Shown here: positions 48,827-56,099 of the stretch, piece by piece
How positions within the stretch are numbered: position 1 is the stretch's first letter
Layout of the letters: every line of letters starts with the position of its first letter
Source of the DNA: Oscillospiraceae bacterium
GTDB taxonomy: Bacteria; Bacillota; Clostridia; Oscillospirales; Acutalibacteraceae
Assembly: GCA_031262985.1 (NCBI GenBank)
Contig: JAISGQ010000043.1
Coordinates: forward strand, 1 to 59,160
Direction: 5' to 3'
Length of the DNA: 59,160 bases
Notes under the pieces: model-generated
The model's input: only the letters and a program-made list of their open reading frames with translations
Told to the model about the DNA's origin: nothing
Database searches by the model: none
Program-made: the position numbers and the translations under genes

Positions 48827-48876
48827 AGCGCGTTTACTGAAATGCTCAATAATGAGCCAAAATCAGTAAACGCGCT
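48827..48876 (-). terminator. leader terminator/attenuator hairpin
   Basis: A perfect 14-bp stem AGCGCGTTTACTGA / TCAGTAAACGCGCT encloses a second stem GCTCA/TGAGC with an ATAA loop. On the minus strand TTTTTGTTTT follows. It stands between the promoter at 49.1 kb and the operon start at 48789, so it should end part of the transcripts. Confidence 0.75.
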
Positions 48877-48904
48877 ACTCTACCCTAAATAGGCGCAAAC
48901 CATC

Positions 48905-49048
48905 TCAACAACTATAAATCAGACATTGCCAGTCACCAGACGCTACCGGGATGAAACATCCTTTAACATTTTGAACTGTGACTTGCGGTAAGTAGCGCAC
49001 ATCTATAATGCACTTATAAATTCCGTTGGCTACCCTTTGATTTAGCAT
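48905..49048 (-). CDS. possible 47-residue leader ORF
   Basis: An ATG preceded closely by AGGCGG opens a 47-codon frame (MLNQRVANGIYKCIIDVRYL at the start, four Cys). It ends 28 nt before the attenuator hairpin. The spacing of the ribosome site is poor, so it is uncertain. If it is not coding, 48880-49088 would be a non-coding leader RNA. Confidence 0.35.
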   Translation of the reverse strand: MLNQRVANGIYKCIIDVRYLPQVTVQNVKGCFIPVASGDWQCLIYSC

Positions 49049-49094
49049 CCGCCTGTCATTGTTGAAACTTAAAATCATATTAGATTGTACTTAT

Positions 49095-49123
49095 ATTATA
49101 ACATAAAGAGGTTTCTTTGTCAA
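49095..49123 (-). promoter_or_regulatory. strong promoter of the element's replication operon
   Basis: On the minus strand TTGACA (49123-49118), a 17-nt spacer and TATAAT (49100-49095) make a perfect consensus. The first large gene begins about 300 nt downstream, after the attenuator hairpin. Confidence 0.85.
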
Positions 49124-49236
49124 GAGAATTCCGTTATTTTGTACAAATTATTTTGTTGCAAATATGCAATGTTACTATATTTACGATTAGAACGGTCGAA
49201 ATAGTAAAACCCTTTTATTGATTTGAAAATTTTCGC

Positions 49237-49327
49237 CCTTATCGTCATTGTTGTCAACTTTGTCATTATCGTCAATTTCGTCAAACACGTCAACTTGCGA
49301 CACGTTGTCATTTTCGTCTTTCGTCAA
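49237..49327 (-). repeat. 9-bp-periodic block, right copy (inverted)
   Basis: On the minus strand it begins TTGACGAAAGACGAAAATGAC, identical over 21 nt to the left block at 42484, then repeats NNTGACNNN at exact 9-bp steps (GTTGACGTG TTTGACGAA ...). It is open in the same codon frame as the left copy (LTKDENDNVS, then xD[DEN] units). Confidence 0.8.
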
Positions 49328-49647
49328 TTGCGGGTCGGCTGTGACGGTAATGACGATATTGACGTTAAATCTTGTTGGAAACTCTTTGCAAGCTCGCGGG
49401 TGTTTGAGCGTGTCCCCCGTGCTGTTCGTGCCGTGCCTATATCCCCCACGGGGGCATTCACTCAACCCAACGAAAACCCAACACGACACGCATTTTGTGC
49501 TATAAAACCCCTCAACACGATACAACACCGCACAACATTAAAATTGTTCTCTGTATTGCTCTTTCGCCCATAGATACAGGCTTTACGCCGATACACAACA
49601 GAACAATACAAACTCACTCAACACGCTACAATAAGTAGGTTTGATAA
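49328..49647. other. right end of the element, non-coding
   Basis: No credible gene. CCCCCGTG (49414-49421) and CACGGGGG (49447-49454) form a hairpin. CTCAACACGATACAACA (49511-49527) recurs as CTCAACACGCTACAATA at 49617-49633 in direct orientation. These could be arm-type integrase sites or part of an origin. Confidence 0.5.
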
Positions 49648-49659
49648 CTCAAAGAGATA
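49648..49659. repeat. attachment site (distal end)
   Basis: CTCAAAGAGATA repeats the rpsI end at 42294-42305. Confidence 0.75.
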
Positions 49660-49697
49660 GTTTTTCGATTATCAGACAACCAAAAAACTTTTCAGTT

Positions 49698-49735
49698 AAA
49701 TTCCGTTCATCCGCAAGGATGGGCGGGATTTTTTC
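49698..49735 (+). terminator. displaced ancestral rpsI terminator
   Basis: AAATTCCGTTCATCC pairs with GGATGGGCGGGATTT (G-T pairs included) around GCAA and TTTT follows. It is 39 nt beyond the distal attachment site and has no gene before it except the element. It most likely terminated rpsI before insertion. Confidence 0.65.
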
Positions 49736-49878
49736 TTTTGCAGAAGGAATATACAGCATTTTACACAAATATTTCACCTTAATTCTTAATAGAAAACCTA
49801 TATATTTTGCCTCCCCAAAGTGATAAAATACTGTTGTATGGTAGTATGGCAATACAAGTTACAGGGAGGATTGAGTTT

Positions 49879-50565
49879 ATGAAGGACGGCAAAAAGATTC
49901 TTGTAGTAGATGATGATATGGCGATTGCACAGCTCGTCTCGGACGCGCTGGAGGACGAGGGCTTCGAGGTTAAAATACTGGGCGACGGCATGGAGGCGTA
50001 TGAAGTCCTCTCAAAGAATCACGACTATTCGCTTGTGATACTCGACATCATGATGCCTAAGATGGACGGGCTTGAGCTTTGCTACAAGATAAGAGATACC
50101 GTCGGCTGCCCGATAATGTTTGTCACTGCAAAAAACAGGACTATAGACACACTCGTGGGACTGGACATAGGCGGCGACGACTACATCTACAAGCCGTTTG
50201 TAGTCGAGGAGCTTGTGGCGCGGGCAAAGGCGCATATCAGGCGCGACAGCAGAAACGGCTTTGAAACGCGCAATGGAGTGATAAAGATAGGCGAAATCGA
50301 ACTGCGCACCGCCAGCTACGAGGCTCTGAGAAACGGTGAGGCTGTATCCCTGAGCACCCGCGAATTTCAGCTCCTCCAATACCTCATGGAAAATTCGGGT
50401 AGAGTACTCACCCGCGAGCAGATTTTCAACTCCGTGTGGGGAACTAATTACGGCGATATAGGCACTGTGGCGGTAAATATTAAGAATCTCCGCTCCAAAA
50501 TCGACCCTGACAGCGAGTACATAAAGACTGTTTGGGGCGTCGGCTATAAATTTGCCCATGAGTAG
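49879..50565 (+). CDS. OmpR-family response regulator
   Basis: The 228-residue two-component regulator has a receiver domain with the acidic pair in VVDDDMAIAQL, phospho-acceptor Asp56 in LDIMMPKMDG and the conserved Lys in VTAKNR. A winged-helix DNA-binding domain follows (LSTREFQLLQYLMENSGRVL, VWGTNYGDIGTVAVNIKNLR). AGGGAGGA 9 nt upstream fixes the ATG at 49879 although the frame opens at 49807. The kinase gene overlaps its stop. A vancomycin-resistance-like or generic cell-envelope system is possible, but no target gene is evident. Confidence 0.93.
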   Translation: MKDGKKILVVDDDMAIAQLVSDALEDEGFEVKILGDGMEAYEVLSKNHDYSLVILDIMMPKMDGLELCYKIRDTVGCPIMFVTAKNRTIDTLVGLDIGGDDYIYKPFVVEELVARAKAHIRRDSRNGFETRNGVIKIGEIELRTASYEALRNGEAVSLSTREFQLLQYLMENSGRVLTREQIFNSVWGTNYGDIGTVAVNIKNLRSKIDPDSEYIKTVWGVGYKFAHE

Positions 50566-51907
50566 GGCGGACATCAAGAGAGCCGCCTTTGACGCCTCCG
50601 CCGACGAGAGCTACAGGGGGAGAATGAGCCTTCGCTACAGAATGTCGATAATTATCCTCATAATACTGGGGCTGAACGCCCTGACACTGAGCGGCTGGTA
50701 CGGCTTTGTGATAAAAGAACGCGTGACCGAGGACTTCTCCGTCATGCAGGCGGATGCCGACGCAACCGTTTGGAGTATCGGAGAAACGGCGTCCTTATCG
50801 GAAAATCCCTATGATTTTCTCAGAGCCGAGGCGCAGAGAATTGATGCCAATCTGATTCTTCGAAATTTGGAGGGGGAGACACTGCTCTCCCTCCCCCAAT
50901 CGAAGCAGAAGAGCATATGGATTCGCGCCTCCGCTCTCGCGGAAATTGACGGGCAGCCATGTATTATCGAAATAAGTAAGGGCATAGATTTGCGGAGTTT
51001 CGCCGCAAACGCACAGGCGCGTTCGCTTATTTGGGTTGAAATCATAATTATATGTATCATATTGCTCATAGTTTCGTGTGTAGTCTATATGCTTTATATC
51101 CGCCCTGTGGAGGACTTGGACGAGGCGGTCCGCGGCTACAAGCACGGACTGCGACCTATCAGCACGGACAGGAGCGACGAGATAGGGAAGCTGCAAAACT
51201 CATTTGTGGATTTGATGCAGGATTTAGACGAGGAGAAGAGCAAGCAGAGCCGCATTATCGCCAGTATTTCACACGATATAAAAACTCCGCTCACGTCGGT
51301 AATGGGCTATGCCGAGCGTATAAAAAAAGGCGGCTTGAGTGAGGAGCGGGCGGCGCGGTATGTCGATACTATATACCAAAAATCGCTTGCGATACGCGAT
51401 TTAATAAATGAATTTGACGACTATATAAGCTGCAACATGAGGAGTCAGTACAATCCCATGCTGTTGACCACCCGCGACTTATGCTCCATGATAGAGAGCG
51501 AGTACAGGGACGAGCTTGCCTCCTCCGGCGTTTCGGTGAGCATAGAAAACCGCGCCGAGGAGGTCAGGATAGTCGCCGACATCTCACAGCTCAGGCGGGT
51601 TTTCGGAAACATTTTCGGAAATTCCCTCAAGCATATGGAGAATGAAGTCAAGCGCATAGAAGTCCTCCTTTTGCCAAAGCATAACGCGCTGGAAATATCC
51701 GTAATCGACAACGGCACGGGAGTGGGAGAGGATAAGCTCCAAAAAATCTTCGAGCCGCTCTACACAAGTGACGTCGGACGTTCTGTGGCGGGTCTGGGGC
51801 TTGCCATATGCAAGGAGATTGTCGAGGGTCACGGAGGAAAGATTTCGGCAAGAAACAATTCATACGGAGGATTGACTGTCGTGATTAACCTCCCGATTAG
51901 TCATTAA
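50558..51907 (+). CDS. sensor histidine kinase
   Basis: The 449-residue membrane kinase has TM1 (about 30-50), an outside sensor region of about 100 residues, TM2 (about 150-172), a HAMP-like segment with IRPVEDLDEAVRGYKHG, the phospho-acceptor His239 in SISHDIKTPLTSVMGY, an N-box FGNIFGNSLKHM, a G1 box DNGTGVG and a G2 box GLGLAICKEIVEGHGG. The ATG at 50558 overlaps the regulator's stop (ATGAGTAG), so translation is coupled. It phosphorylates the upstream regulator. The last codons are part of a 19-bp tandem repeat. Confidence 0.92.
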   Translation: MSRADIKRAAFDASADESYRGRMSLRYRMSIIILIILGLNALTLSGWYGFVIKERVTEDFSVMQADADATVWSIGETASLSENPYDFLRAEAQRIDANLILRNLEGETLLSLPQSKQKSIWIRASALAEIDGQPCIIEISKGIDLRSFAANAQARSLIWVEIIIICIILLIVSCVVYMLYIRPVEDLDEAVRGYKHGLRPISTDRSDEIGKLQNSFVDLMQDLDEEKSKQSRIIASISHDIKTPLTSVMGYAERIKKGGLSEERAARYVDTIYQKSLAIRDLINEFDDYISCNMRSQYNPMLLTTRDLCSMIESEYRDELASSGVSVSIENRAEEVRIVADISQLRRVFGNIFGNSLKHMENEVKRIEVLLLPKHNALEISVIDNGTGVGEDKLQKIFEPLYTSDVGRSVAGLGLAICKEIVEGHGGKISARNNSYGGLTVVINLPISH

Positions 51908-51951
51908 CCTTCCGATTAGTCATTAACCTTTCGGTTAGTCATTAACCTTTC
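51895..51951 (+). repeat. 19-bp tandem repeat over the kinase stop codon
   Basis: Three units GATTAGTCATTAACCTTCC, GATTAGTCATTAACCTTTC and GGTTAGTCATTAACCTTTC, then a partial fourth. The kinase's final codons (Ile-Ser-His-stop) lie in unit one, so each further unit repeats that end. Confidence 0.85.
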
Positions 51952-52026
51952 GGTTAATGTGATTGACAATTATCTGTGAGCAGGTATAAGGGCCTGTAAC
52001 CAAAAGCCCGCTCTAAAACAATGCAC

Positions 52027-52074
52027 AAAAAAGCTCCTATAATCCCAATATAATGGGTTTGTAGGAGCTTTTTT
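52027..52074. terminator. bidirectional terminator
   Basis: AAAAAAGCTCCTA and TAGGAGCTTTTTT form a perfect 13-bp stem, with an inner CCCA/TGGG stem. It lies between the convergent kinase and lipoprotein genes. Confidence 0.85.
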
Positions 52075-52183
52075 CAGTTAAATAAGCTTAACTTAATATG
52101 TAGTGATGTTTTGTGCTGAATAGTTACACTCGGCATTTAATACTGCTTTCAATTGATTTAAGACATTCAATTTGAACACATAT

Positions 52184-53338
52184 TTATTCATAATCTACAA
52201 TCAATAAATCAGGTTTTTCATATTCAGCCGACAAGACTTTATAAGATGTAAAATCGCTCCCTTGTTCACATTGTAATTTCATCTTAAACGCAAATCTTAT
52301 TTCGAGTCTCTCCTCTGTAAATGTATTGATAATACCTGTAACAGTTGCATTACTGCCATCAAAAGTTGTTTTGCTAAATTCAATTTCTGAAGCGTCAGTT
52401 GAGGTTCTATAATAAATTCGATAAAAGTTCCTAAAGATATATCCTCTCCATACACTACTTGTTTTTTCCTCTGTTTTTGTGGGATAGCGCAAATGATTAA
52501 TAATATATTGCCCTACAAAATTCTTTAATAAAAGCTCTTTATTGTACTCATTACCGTGAGCAAACGCGATCGGTTGACTTTGCACTTTGCCATCGACTGT
52601 TTGCGCATAAATATTTGTTAAGCCTGTCTTGCCCAATTCAAATTTGGGCGAGACAATAAACCCGCCGATCGATTCTTCATTGATCACCGTTACAATTTCC
52701 GAATCCATTGTCTTCCACTCCACATTACTGACTAAAAATGAATCGGGCAATAACATATCATCATAGGTATATGCTTGCAAGTCAATGGTTTGGGGGAGTT
52801 CGTTTGTGCTTACAATGATTGAGTTTATCTCTTCCCCCGACTGCGCAATTTTAAGGCTCTGTATAGCTTCGGTCGGTGTGCCTACAATTACACGAATAGA
52901 ATCACTCTTAACTGTCCCGTCTATACTTTCGGCATGGATGTAAACAATGCAGTCACGCCATTTACCTTCATTCACCTTAATATCAAGCGCAACCTCATCA
53001 CCATAGCGAAAGCCAACATTCACTGAAATTAAATCAGGTGTATCGCTAACCCATTTAATTGATTCGCGTACACTATCGCTATACAAAAGTTGAGTATCTC
53101 CATTATAGACAGTAGCTTCAACATACTCAATGACCAACGAATCGGTAGAAGTATAGTCTTTATCATCGATAAAATATGTGCTTTCAAGTTTGCTAAAACC
53201 CGCACCCAGTTCAATCCTTGTCACGGGGATTGTCTTTGTATTACTGCCTAATATTGTCTCCGTGTTACTGTCCGGTACGTAACAACCGGTAATCAGAATA
53301 ATACAAAGAGAAAGAAATATTATTGTTAGTTTTTTCAT
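52184..53338 (-). CDS. large lipoprotein, unknown
   Basis: The 384-residue protein has a lipoprotein signal (MKKLTIIFLSLCIILITGC, lipidated at Cys19). The body is beta-rich with two Ig-like stretches: VEATVYNGDTQLLYSDSVRE with IKWVSDTPDLISV, and YTYDDMLLPDSFLVSNVEW. The pattern ('WxSxxxxIxxV') recalls bacterial Ig-like (BIG-2-type) domains. Function is unknown. GGAGTG precedes the ATG. The gene is AT-rich compared with its neighbours, suggesting transfer. Confidence 0.72.
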   Translation of the reverse strand: MKKLTIIFLSLCIILITGCYVPDSNTETILGSNTKTIPVTRIELGAGFSKLESTYFIDDKDYTSTDSLVIEYVEATVYNGDTQLLYSDSVRESIKWVSDTPDLISVNVGFRYGDEVALDIKVNEGKWRDCIVYIHAESIDGTVKSDSIRVIVGTPTEAIQSLKIAQSGEEINSIIVSTNELPQTIDLQAYTYDDMLLPDSFLVSNVEWKTMDSEIVTVINEESIGGFIVSPKFELGKTGLTNIYAQTVDGKVQSQPIAFAHGNEYNKELLLKNFVGQYIINHLRYPTKTEEKTSSVWRGYIFRNFYRIYYRTSTDASEIEFSKTTFDGSNATVTGIINTFTEERLEIRFAFKMKLQCEQGSDFTSYKVLSAEYEKPDLLIVDYE

Positions 53339-53394
53339 ATTGACTATTCACTCCAAAATATTATAGTTAATTAACTTAGAAAACAACAAGAAAA

Positions 53395-53434
53395 CACGGG
53401 CGAAAAGCCCTGATTTGTGCGGTTTTCGCCCGTG
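53395..53434 (-). terminator. hairpin in the lipoprotein leader
   Basis: CACGGGCGAAAA and TTTTCGCCCGTG form a perfect 12-bp stem. On the minus strand TTTTCTTGTT follows, and the lipoprotein gene starts 57 nt later, so it may attenuate that gene or be a leftover terminator. Confidence 0.55.
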
Positions 53435-53615
53435 GAGGCTTTCTTGTTTTCTTGTTAATTTAGTATATTATGCCATGCAACATCTATAATTCATCAATAT
53501 TGCAACTCGGCAAGTTTGCCTGTTTCGACATACCGACACATTTATTTAAATTATAACATATCATTTGCCATTTGCAATCTGCAATTTTTCGTATCAATAA
53601 ATATTTTTATTTTTC

Positions 53616-53645
53616 TTGACAAAACAAATGTTTGGGTGATATAAT
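53616..53645 (+). promoter_or_regulatory. promoter of the radical-SAM pair
   Basis: TTGACA (53616-53621), an 18-nt spacer and TATAAT (53640-53645) lie about 50 nt upstream of the GTG start. Confidence 0.7.
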
Positions 53646-53696
53646 ATAAAAAGAACATCCGTTTGCAACTATCAATCGCGACAGGAGGAAAAAACC

Positions 53697-55013
53697 GTGG
53701 AGACAAGCCAAAAATTGCAGATACTCGCGGATGCGGCAAAATACGACGTTGCGTGTACCAGCAGCGGCGCGGACAGAAGCTCCGACGGATTTTCCATGGG
53801 AAACGCAATGGCGAGCGGCATATGCCACAGCTTTTCCGGCGACGGAAGGTGCATCTCTCTGCTCAAGGTACTCATGAGCAACGCCTGCGCGTATGACTGC
53901 GCCTACTGCCTCAATCGCCGCTCAAACGACGTTCCGAGGGCTACCTTTACTCCGCGCGAGCTTGCCGATTTGACGATGAATTTCTACCGCAGGAATTATA
54001 TAGAGGGGCTGTTTTTGAGTTCGGGGATTATCAAAAATCCCGACTACACCTGCGAGCGGATGATAGAAACTCTCAAGATACTCCGCGAGGAGTATCGTTT
54101 CGGCGGGTACATCCACGCCAAGGCGATTCCGGGAGCGGACTCCCTGCTCCTGCAAAGGATAGGCTATCTCGCCGACAGAATGAGCGTCAATATTGAACTG
54201 CCGTCACAGAAAAGCCTCGTGACGCTTGCTCCCGATAAAAGCAAAAGCTCCATACTCAAGCCTATGGGATTTATCCGCGACAGCATAAGTCAGAACAAAA
54301 ATGAGCTGGTGCGATACAAAAGCACTCCTAAATTTGCAAGTGCCGGGCAAAGCACGCAGATGATAATAGGCGCAACTCCCGAAACTGATTACAGCATACT
54401 CAAGCTGTCGGAGGCACTGTACGGGAAATACAGTCTCAAACGGGTTTTCTACTCCGCGTACATTCCCGTCAGCGAAAATCCGCTCCTCCCCGCACTCACC
54501 ACGGAGCCGCCGTTACTGCGCGAACACCGCCTGTATCAGGCGGACTGGCTCCTGCGCTTCTACGGCTTTAGCGCGGACGAAATACTCAGCGAGCAGACCC
54601 CCGACTTCAACCCCCTCCTCGACCCGAAATGCAACTGGGTTGTGAATAATATGCACAGGTTTCCGGTGGAAATTAACTCCGCGCCGAAGGAAGAGTTGCT
54701 CCGCGTTCCCGGAATCGGAGTTAAGAGCGTGTTCAAGATATTGCAGGCGCGGCGAAGCTGCAAGCTGAGTTTCGAGAGCCTCAAAAAGCTGGGCGTGGTA
54801 CTCAAGCGGGCGCGGTTTTTCATTACCTGCGGCGGGGAATTCGACCCTGCCGTCTCGTTCTCCCCGCAGGAGGCGGCAAACGCACTTATATCGAACAGCG
54901 ACATGAAAAAATTCCGGCAGAAGGAGCAGTACGAGCAGATTGATTTCCTCTCGCAGCCTCCCGCTCTGCCGCAAAGGGAGGACTACTTCAAATGCCTGAC
55001 AGGACAGCTGTAG
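53697..55013 (+). CDS. radical SAM protein with HhH motif (TIGR03916-type)
   Basis: This 438-residue protein matches the 'putative DNA modification/repair radical SAM protein' family. CAYDCAYC (about 63-70) gives the CxxxCxxC [4Fe-4S] site for SAM cleavage. Further radical-SAM core segments include GLFLSSGIIKNPDYTCERMI and SVNIELPSQKSL. The C-terminal part has a helix-hairpin-helix motif, LLRVPGIGVKSVFKILQARR, typical of DNA binding. The reaction is unknown. The GTG start follows AGGAGGA. The next gene overlaps it by 22 nt and is its conserved partner. Confidence 0.86.
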   Translation: METSQKLQILADAAKYDVACTSSGADRSSDGFSMGNAMASGICHSFSGDGRCISLLKVLMSNACAYDCAYCLNRRSNDVPRATFTPRELADLTMNFYRRNYIEGLFLSSGIIKNPDYTCERMIETLKILREEYRFGGYIHAKAIPGADSLLLQRIGYLADRMSVNIELPSQKSLVTLAPDKSKSSILKPMGFIRDSISQNKNELVRYKSTPKFASAGQSTQMIIGATPETDYSILKLSEALYGKYSLKRVFYSAYIPVSENPLLPALTTEPPLLREHRLYQADWLLRFYGFSADEILSEQTPDFNPLLDPKCNWVVNNMHRFPVEINSAPKEELLRVPGIGVKSVFKILQARRSCKLSFESLKKLGVVLKRARFFITCGGEFDPAVSFSPQEAANALISNSDMKKFRQKEQYEQIDFLSQPPALPQREDYFKCLTGQL

Positions 55014-55780
55014 CAGACGCGGCTGACGTCGTCTACATCTATGACGGCTCGTTCGAGGGGCTTCTCTCCTGCGTTTTCGAGAGCTACGCGCGAAAGGAGA
55101 TACCCTCGGACATAGTGCCGGAGGAGCAGTACGAACTGAGCCTCTATCCAACGAGGTTTATCGAAACAAACCACCTTCATTTTGAGAGAGTAAAAAAAGG
55201 CGTCGCCGATAAAATCGGCAAGGACGCGTTGACTGCGATATGGAAGGGCTACCTCTGCTCATGGGAGGGCAAGGAGATAGCCATACTTCACTTTATCCGC
55301 ATGGGAATGAGAGACGGGCGAAGGGTTATATACGATTTGGCGAATGATTATGTGGGGCGGCTTATGAAGTCAAACACCACCCTGTGGAACGAGGCGCACC
55401 ACTACATGGGCTTTGTGAGGTTTTCCGTCTACGAAAACAATGCGATGGTTTCGGTAATCGAGCCTAAGCACAAGATTCTGCCCATAATAAAGGACCACTT
55501 TATCGACCGCTACAAGAACGAAAGCTTCCTTATATACGACAAAACCCACCGATACGCGCTGATTTACAGCAAGGGCAGGAACATAATTATCCCCGCCGAC
55601 GACTACTCCCCACCTCAGATGAGCGGGGAGGAGCAGAAGCTTCACGATATGTGGAAGTTATTCTACGAAACTATAGAGATAAAGGAGCGGAGGAACGAGC
55701 GGTGCAGAATGACGATGATGCCCAAACGCTTCTGGTCTCAGCTCCACGAGATGAGCGGGAATAAGGAGGCGAATATCTGA
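54992..55780 (+). CDS. TIGR03915-type partner of the radical SAM protein
   Basis: The 262-residue protein matches the 'probable DNA metabolism protein' family linked to TIGR03916. Seen: YIYDGSFEGLLSCVFESYAR at the start, the middle HFIRMGMRDGRRVIYDLAND and RFSVYENNAMVSVIEPKHKI, and the C-terminal MMPKRFWSQLHEM. It may bind nucleic acid or a uracil-DNA-glycosylase-like substrate; this is known only from gene linkage. The 22-nt overlap with the radical-SAM gene shows coupled expression. Confidence 0.84.
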   Translation: MPDRTAVADAADVVYIYDGSFEGLLSCVFESYARKEIPSDIVPEEQYELSLYPTRFIETNHLHFERVKKGVADKIGKDALTAIWKGYLCSWEGKEIAILHFIRMGMRDGRRVIYDLANDYVGRLMKSNTTLWNEAHHYMGFVRFSVYENNAMVSVIEPKHKILPIIKDHFIDRYKNESFLIYDKTHRYALIYSKGRNIIIPADDYSPPQMSGEEQKLHDMWKLFYETIEIKERRNERCRMTMMPKRFWSQLHEMSGNKEANI

Positions 55781-55821
55781 CAATTTCAGAAAAAAACAAG
55801 GAAACAAATCGCAAAAAAACC

Positions 55822-55850
55822 TTGACAATTCGGGCTTAGTTTAGTAGAAT
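55822..55850 (+). promoter_or_regulatory. promoter of tRNA-Ser
   Basis: TTGACA (55822-55827), a 17-nt spacer and TAGAAT (55845-55850). The roughly 100-nt leader before the tRNA is GC-rich and G/T-biased, and could form its own structure. It does not show an SRP or RNase P signature. Confidence 0.7.
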
Positions 55851-55956
55851 AACTAAGGCGTTGGAGATGCTCGGCTTGTTGCGTGCTACGTGGTGTGCAG
55901 TGTGTCCTGCGGGCTGTCTGCCGCGATGCCTTTTGGATAATTGCTAAATTAAATAC

Positions 55957-56045
55957 GGAGAGGTGTCCGAGTGGTTTAAGGAGCTAGTCTTGAAAACTAG
56001 TGATACGGTGACGTACCAAGAGTTCGAATCTCTTCCTCTCCGCCA
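55957..56045 (+). tRNA. tRNA-Ser (TGA)
   Basis: An 89-nt class II tRNA. Acceptor GGAGAGG/CCTCTCC, anticodon loop CTTGAAA (anticodon TGA), a long variable arm, T arm with GTTCGAATC and encoded CCA. It reads UCA-type codons. A broken integrase gene starts 55 nt after it, so it probably served as an attachment site. Confidence 0.96.
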
Positions 56046-56053
56046 AATACCGC

Positions 56054-56080
56054 AAAAACCCGATTAAATAGCGGGTTTTT
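56054..56080 (+). terminator. terminator of tRNA-Ser
   Basis: AAAACCCG and CGGGTTTT pair around ATTAAATAG and the stem ends in a T-run. Confidence 0.8.
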
Positions 56081-56099
56081 GTTTTGCTATACACGTTTT

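Larger units (their letters stand above)
42294..49659. mobile_element. 7.4-kb integrative element in the 3' end of rpsI (phage-satellite- or IME-like)
   Basis: Boundaries come from a 12-bp direct repeat. The contents have three parts. A leftward integrase and a small gene come first. A divergent rightward set of HTH regulator, 24-aa membrane peptide and Gly-rich protein follows. A leftward operon from a strong promoter at 49.1 kb then holds a small basic protein, an excisionase-like HTH, a RepA-like helicase, a terminase-small-subunit-like protein, a coiled-coil protein and a broken small gene. No relaxase, conjugation or capsid gene is visible. Integrase, divergent repressor, replication helicase and a TerS-like gene together recall phage-inducible islands, while a minimal integrative element is the alternative. 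The element supplies its own hairpin after rpsI; the likely ancestral terminator is at 49698. Confidence 0.8.

Noticed and set aside
49187-49528. Protein of 113 residues on the minus strand over the right periodic block
   Set aside because: No ribosome site, and the first half is composed of element-end DNA with hairpins. Treated as non-coding.
55851-55956. SRP RNA or RNase P RNA upstream of tRNA-Ser
   Set aside because: No GGAAGCAG/GGTCAGG-type SRP core or RNase P conserved regions are present.
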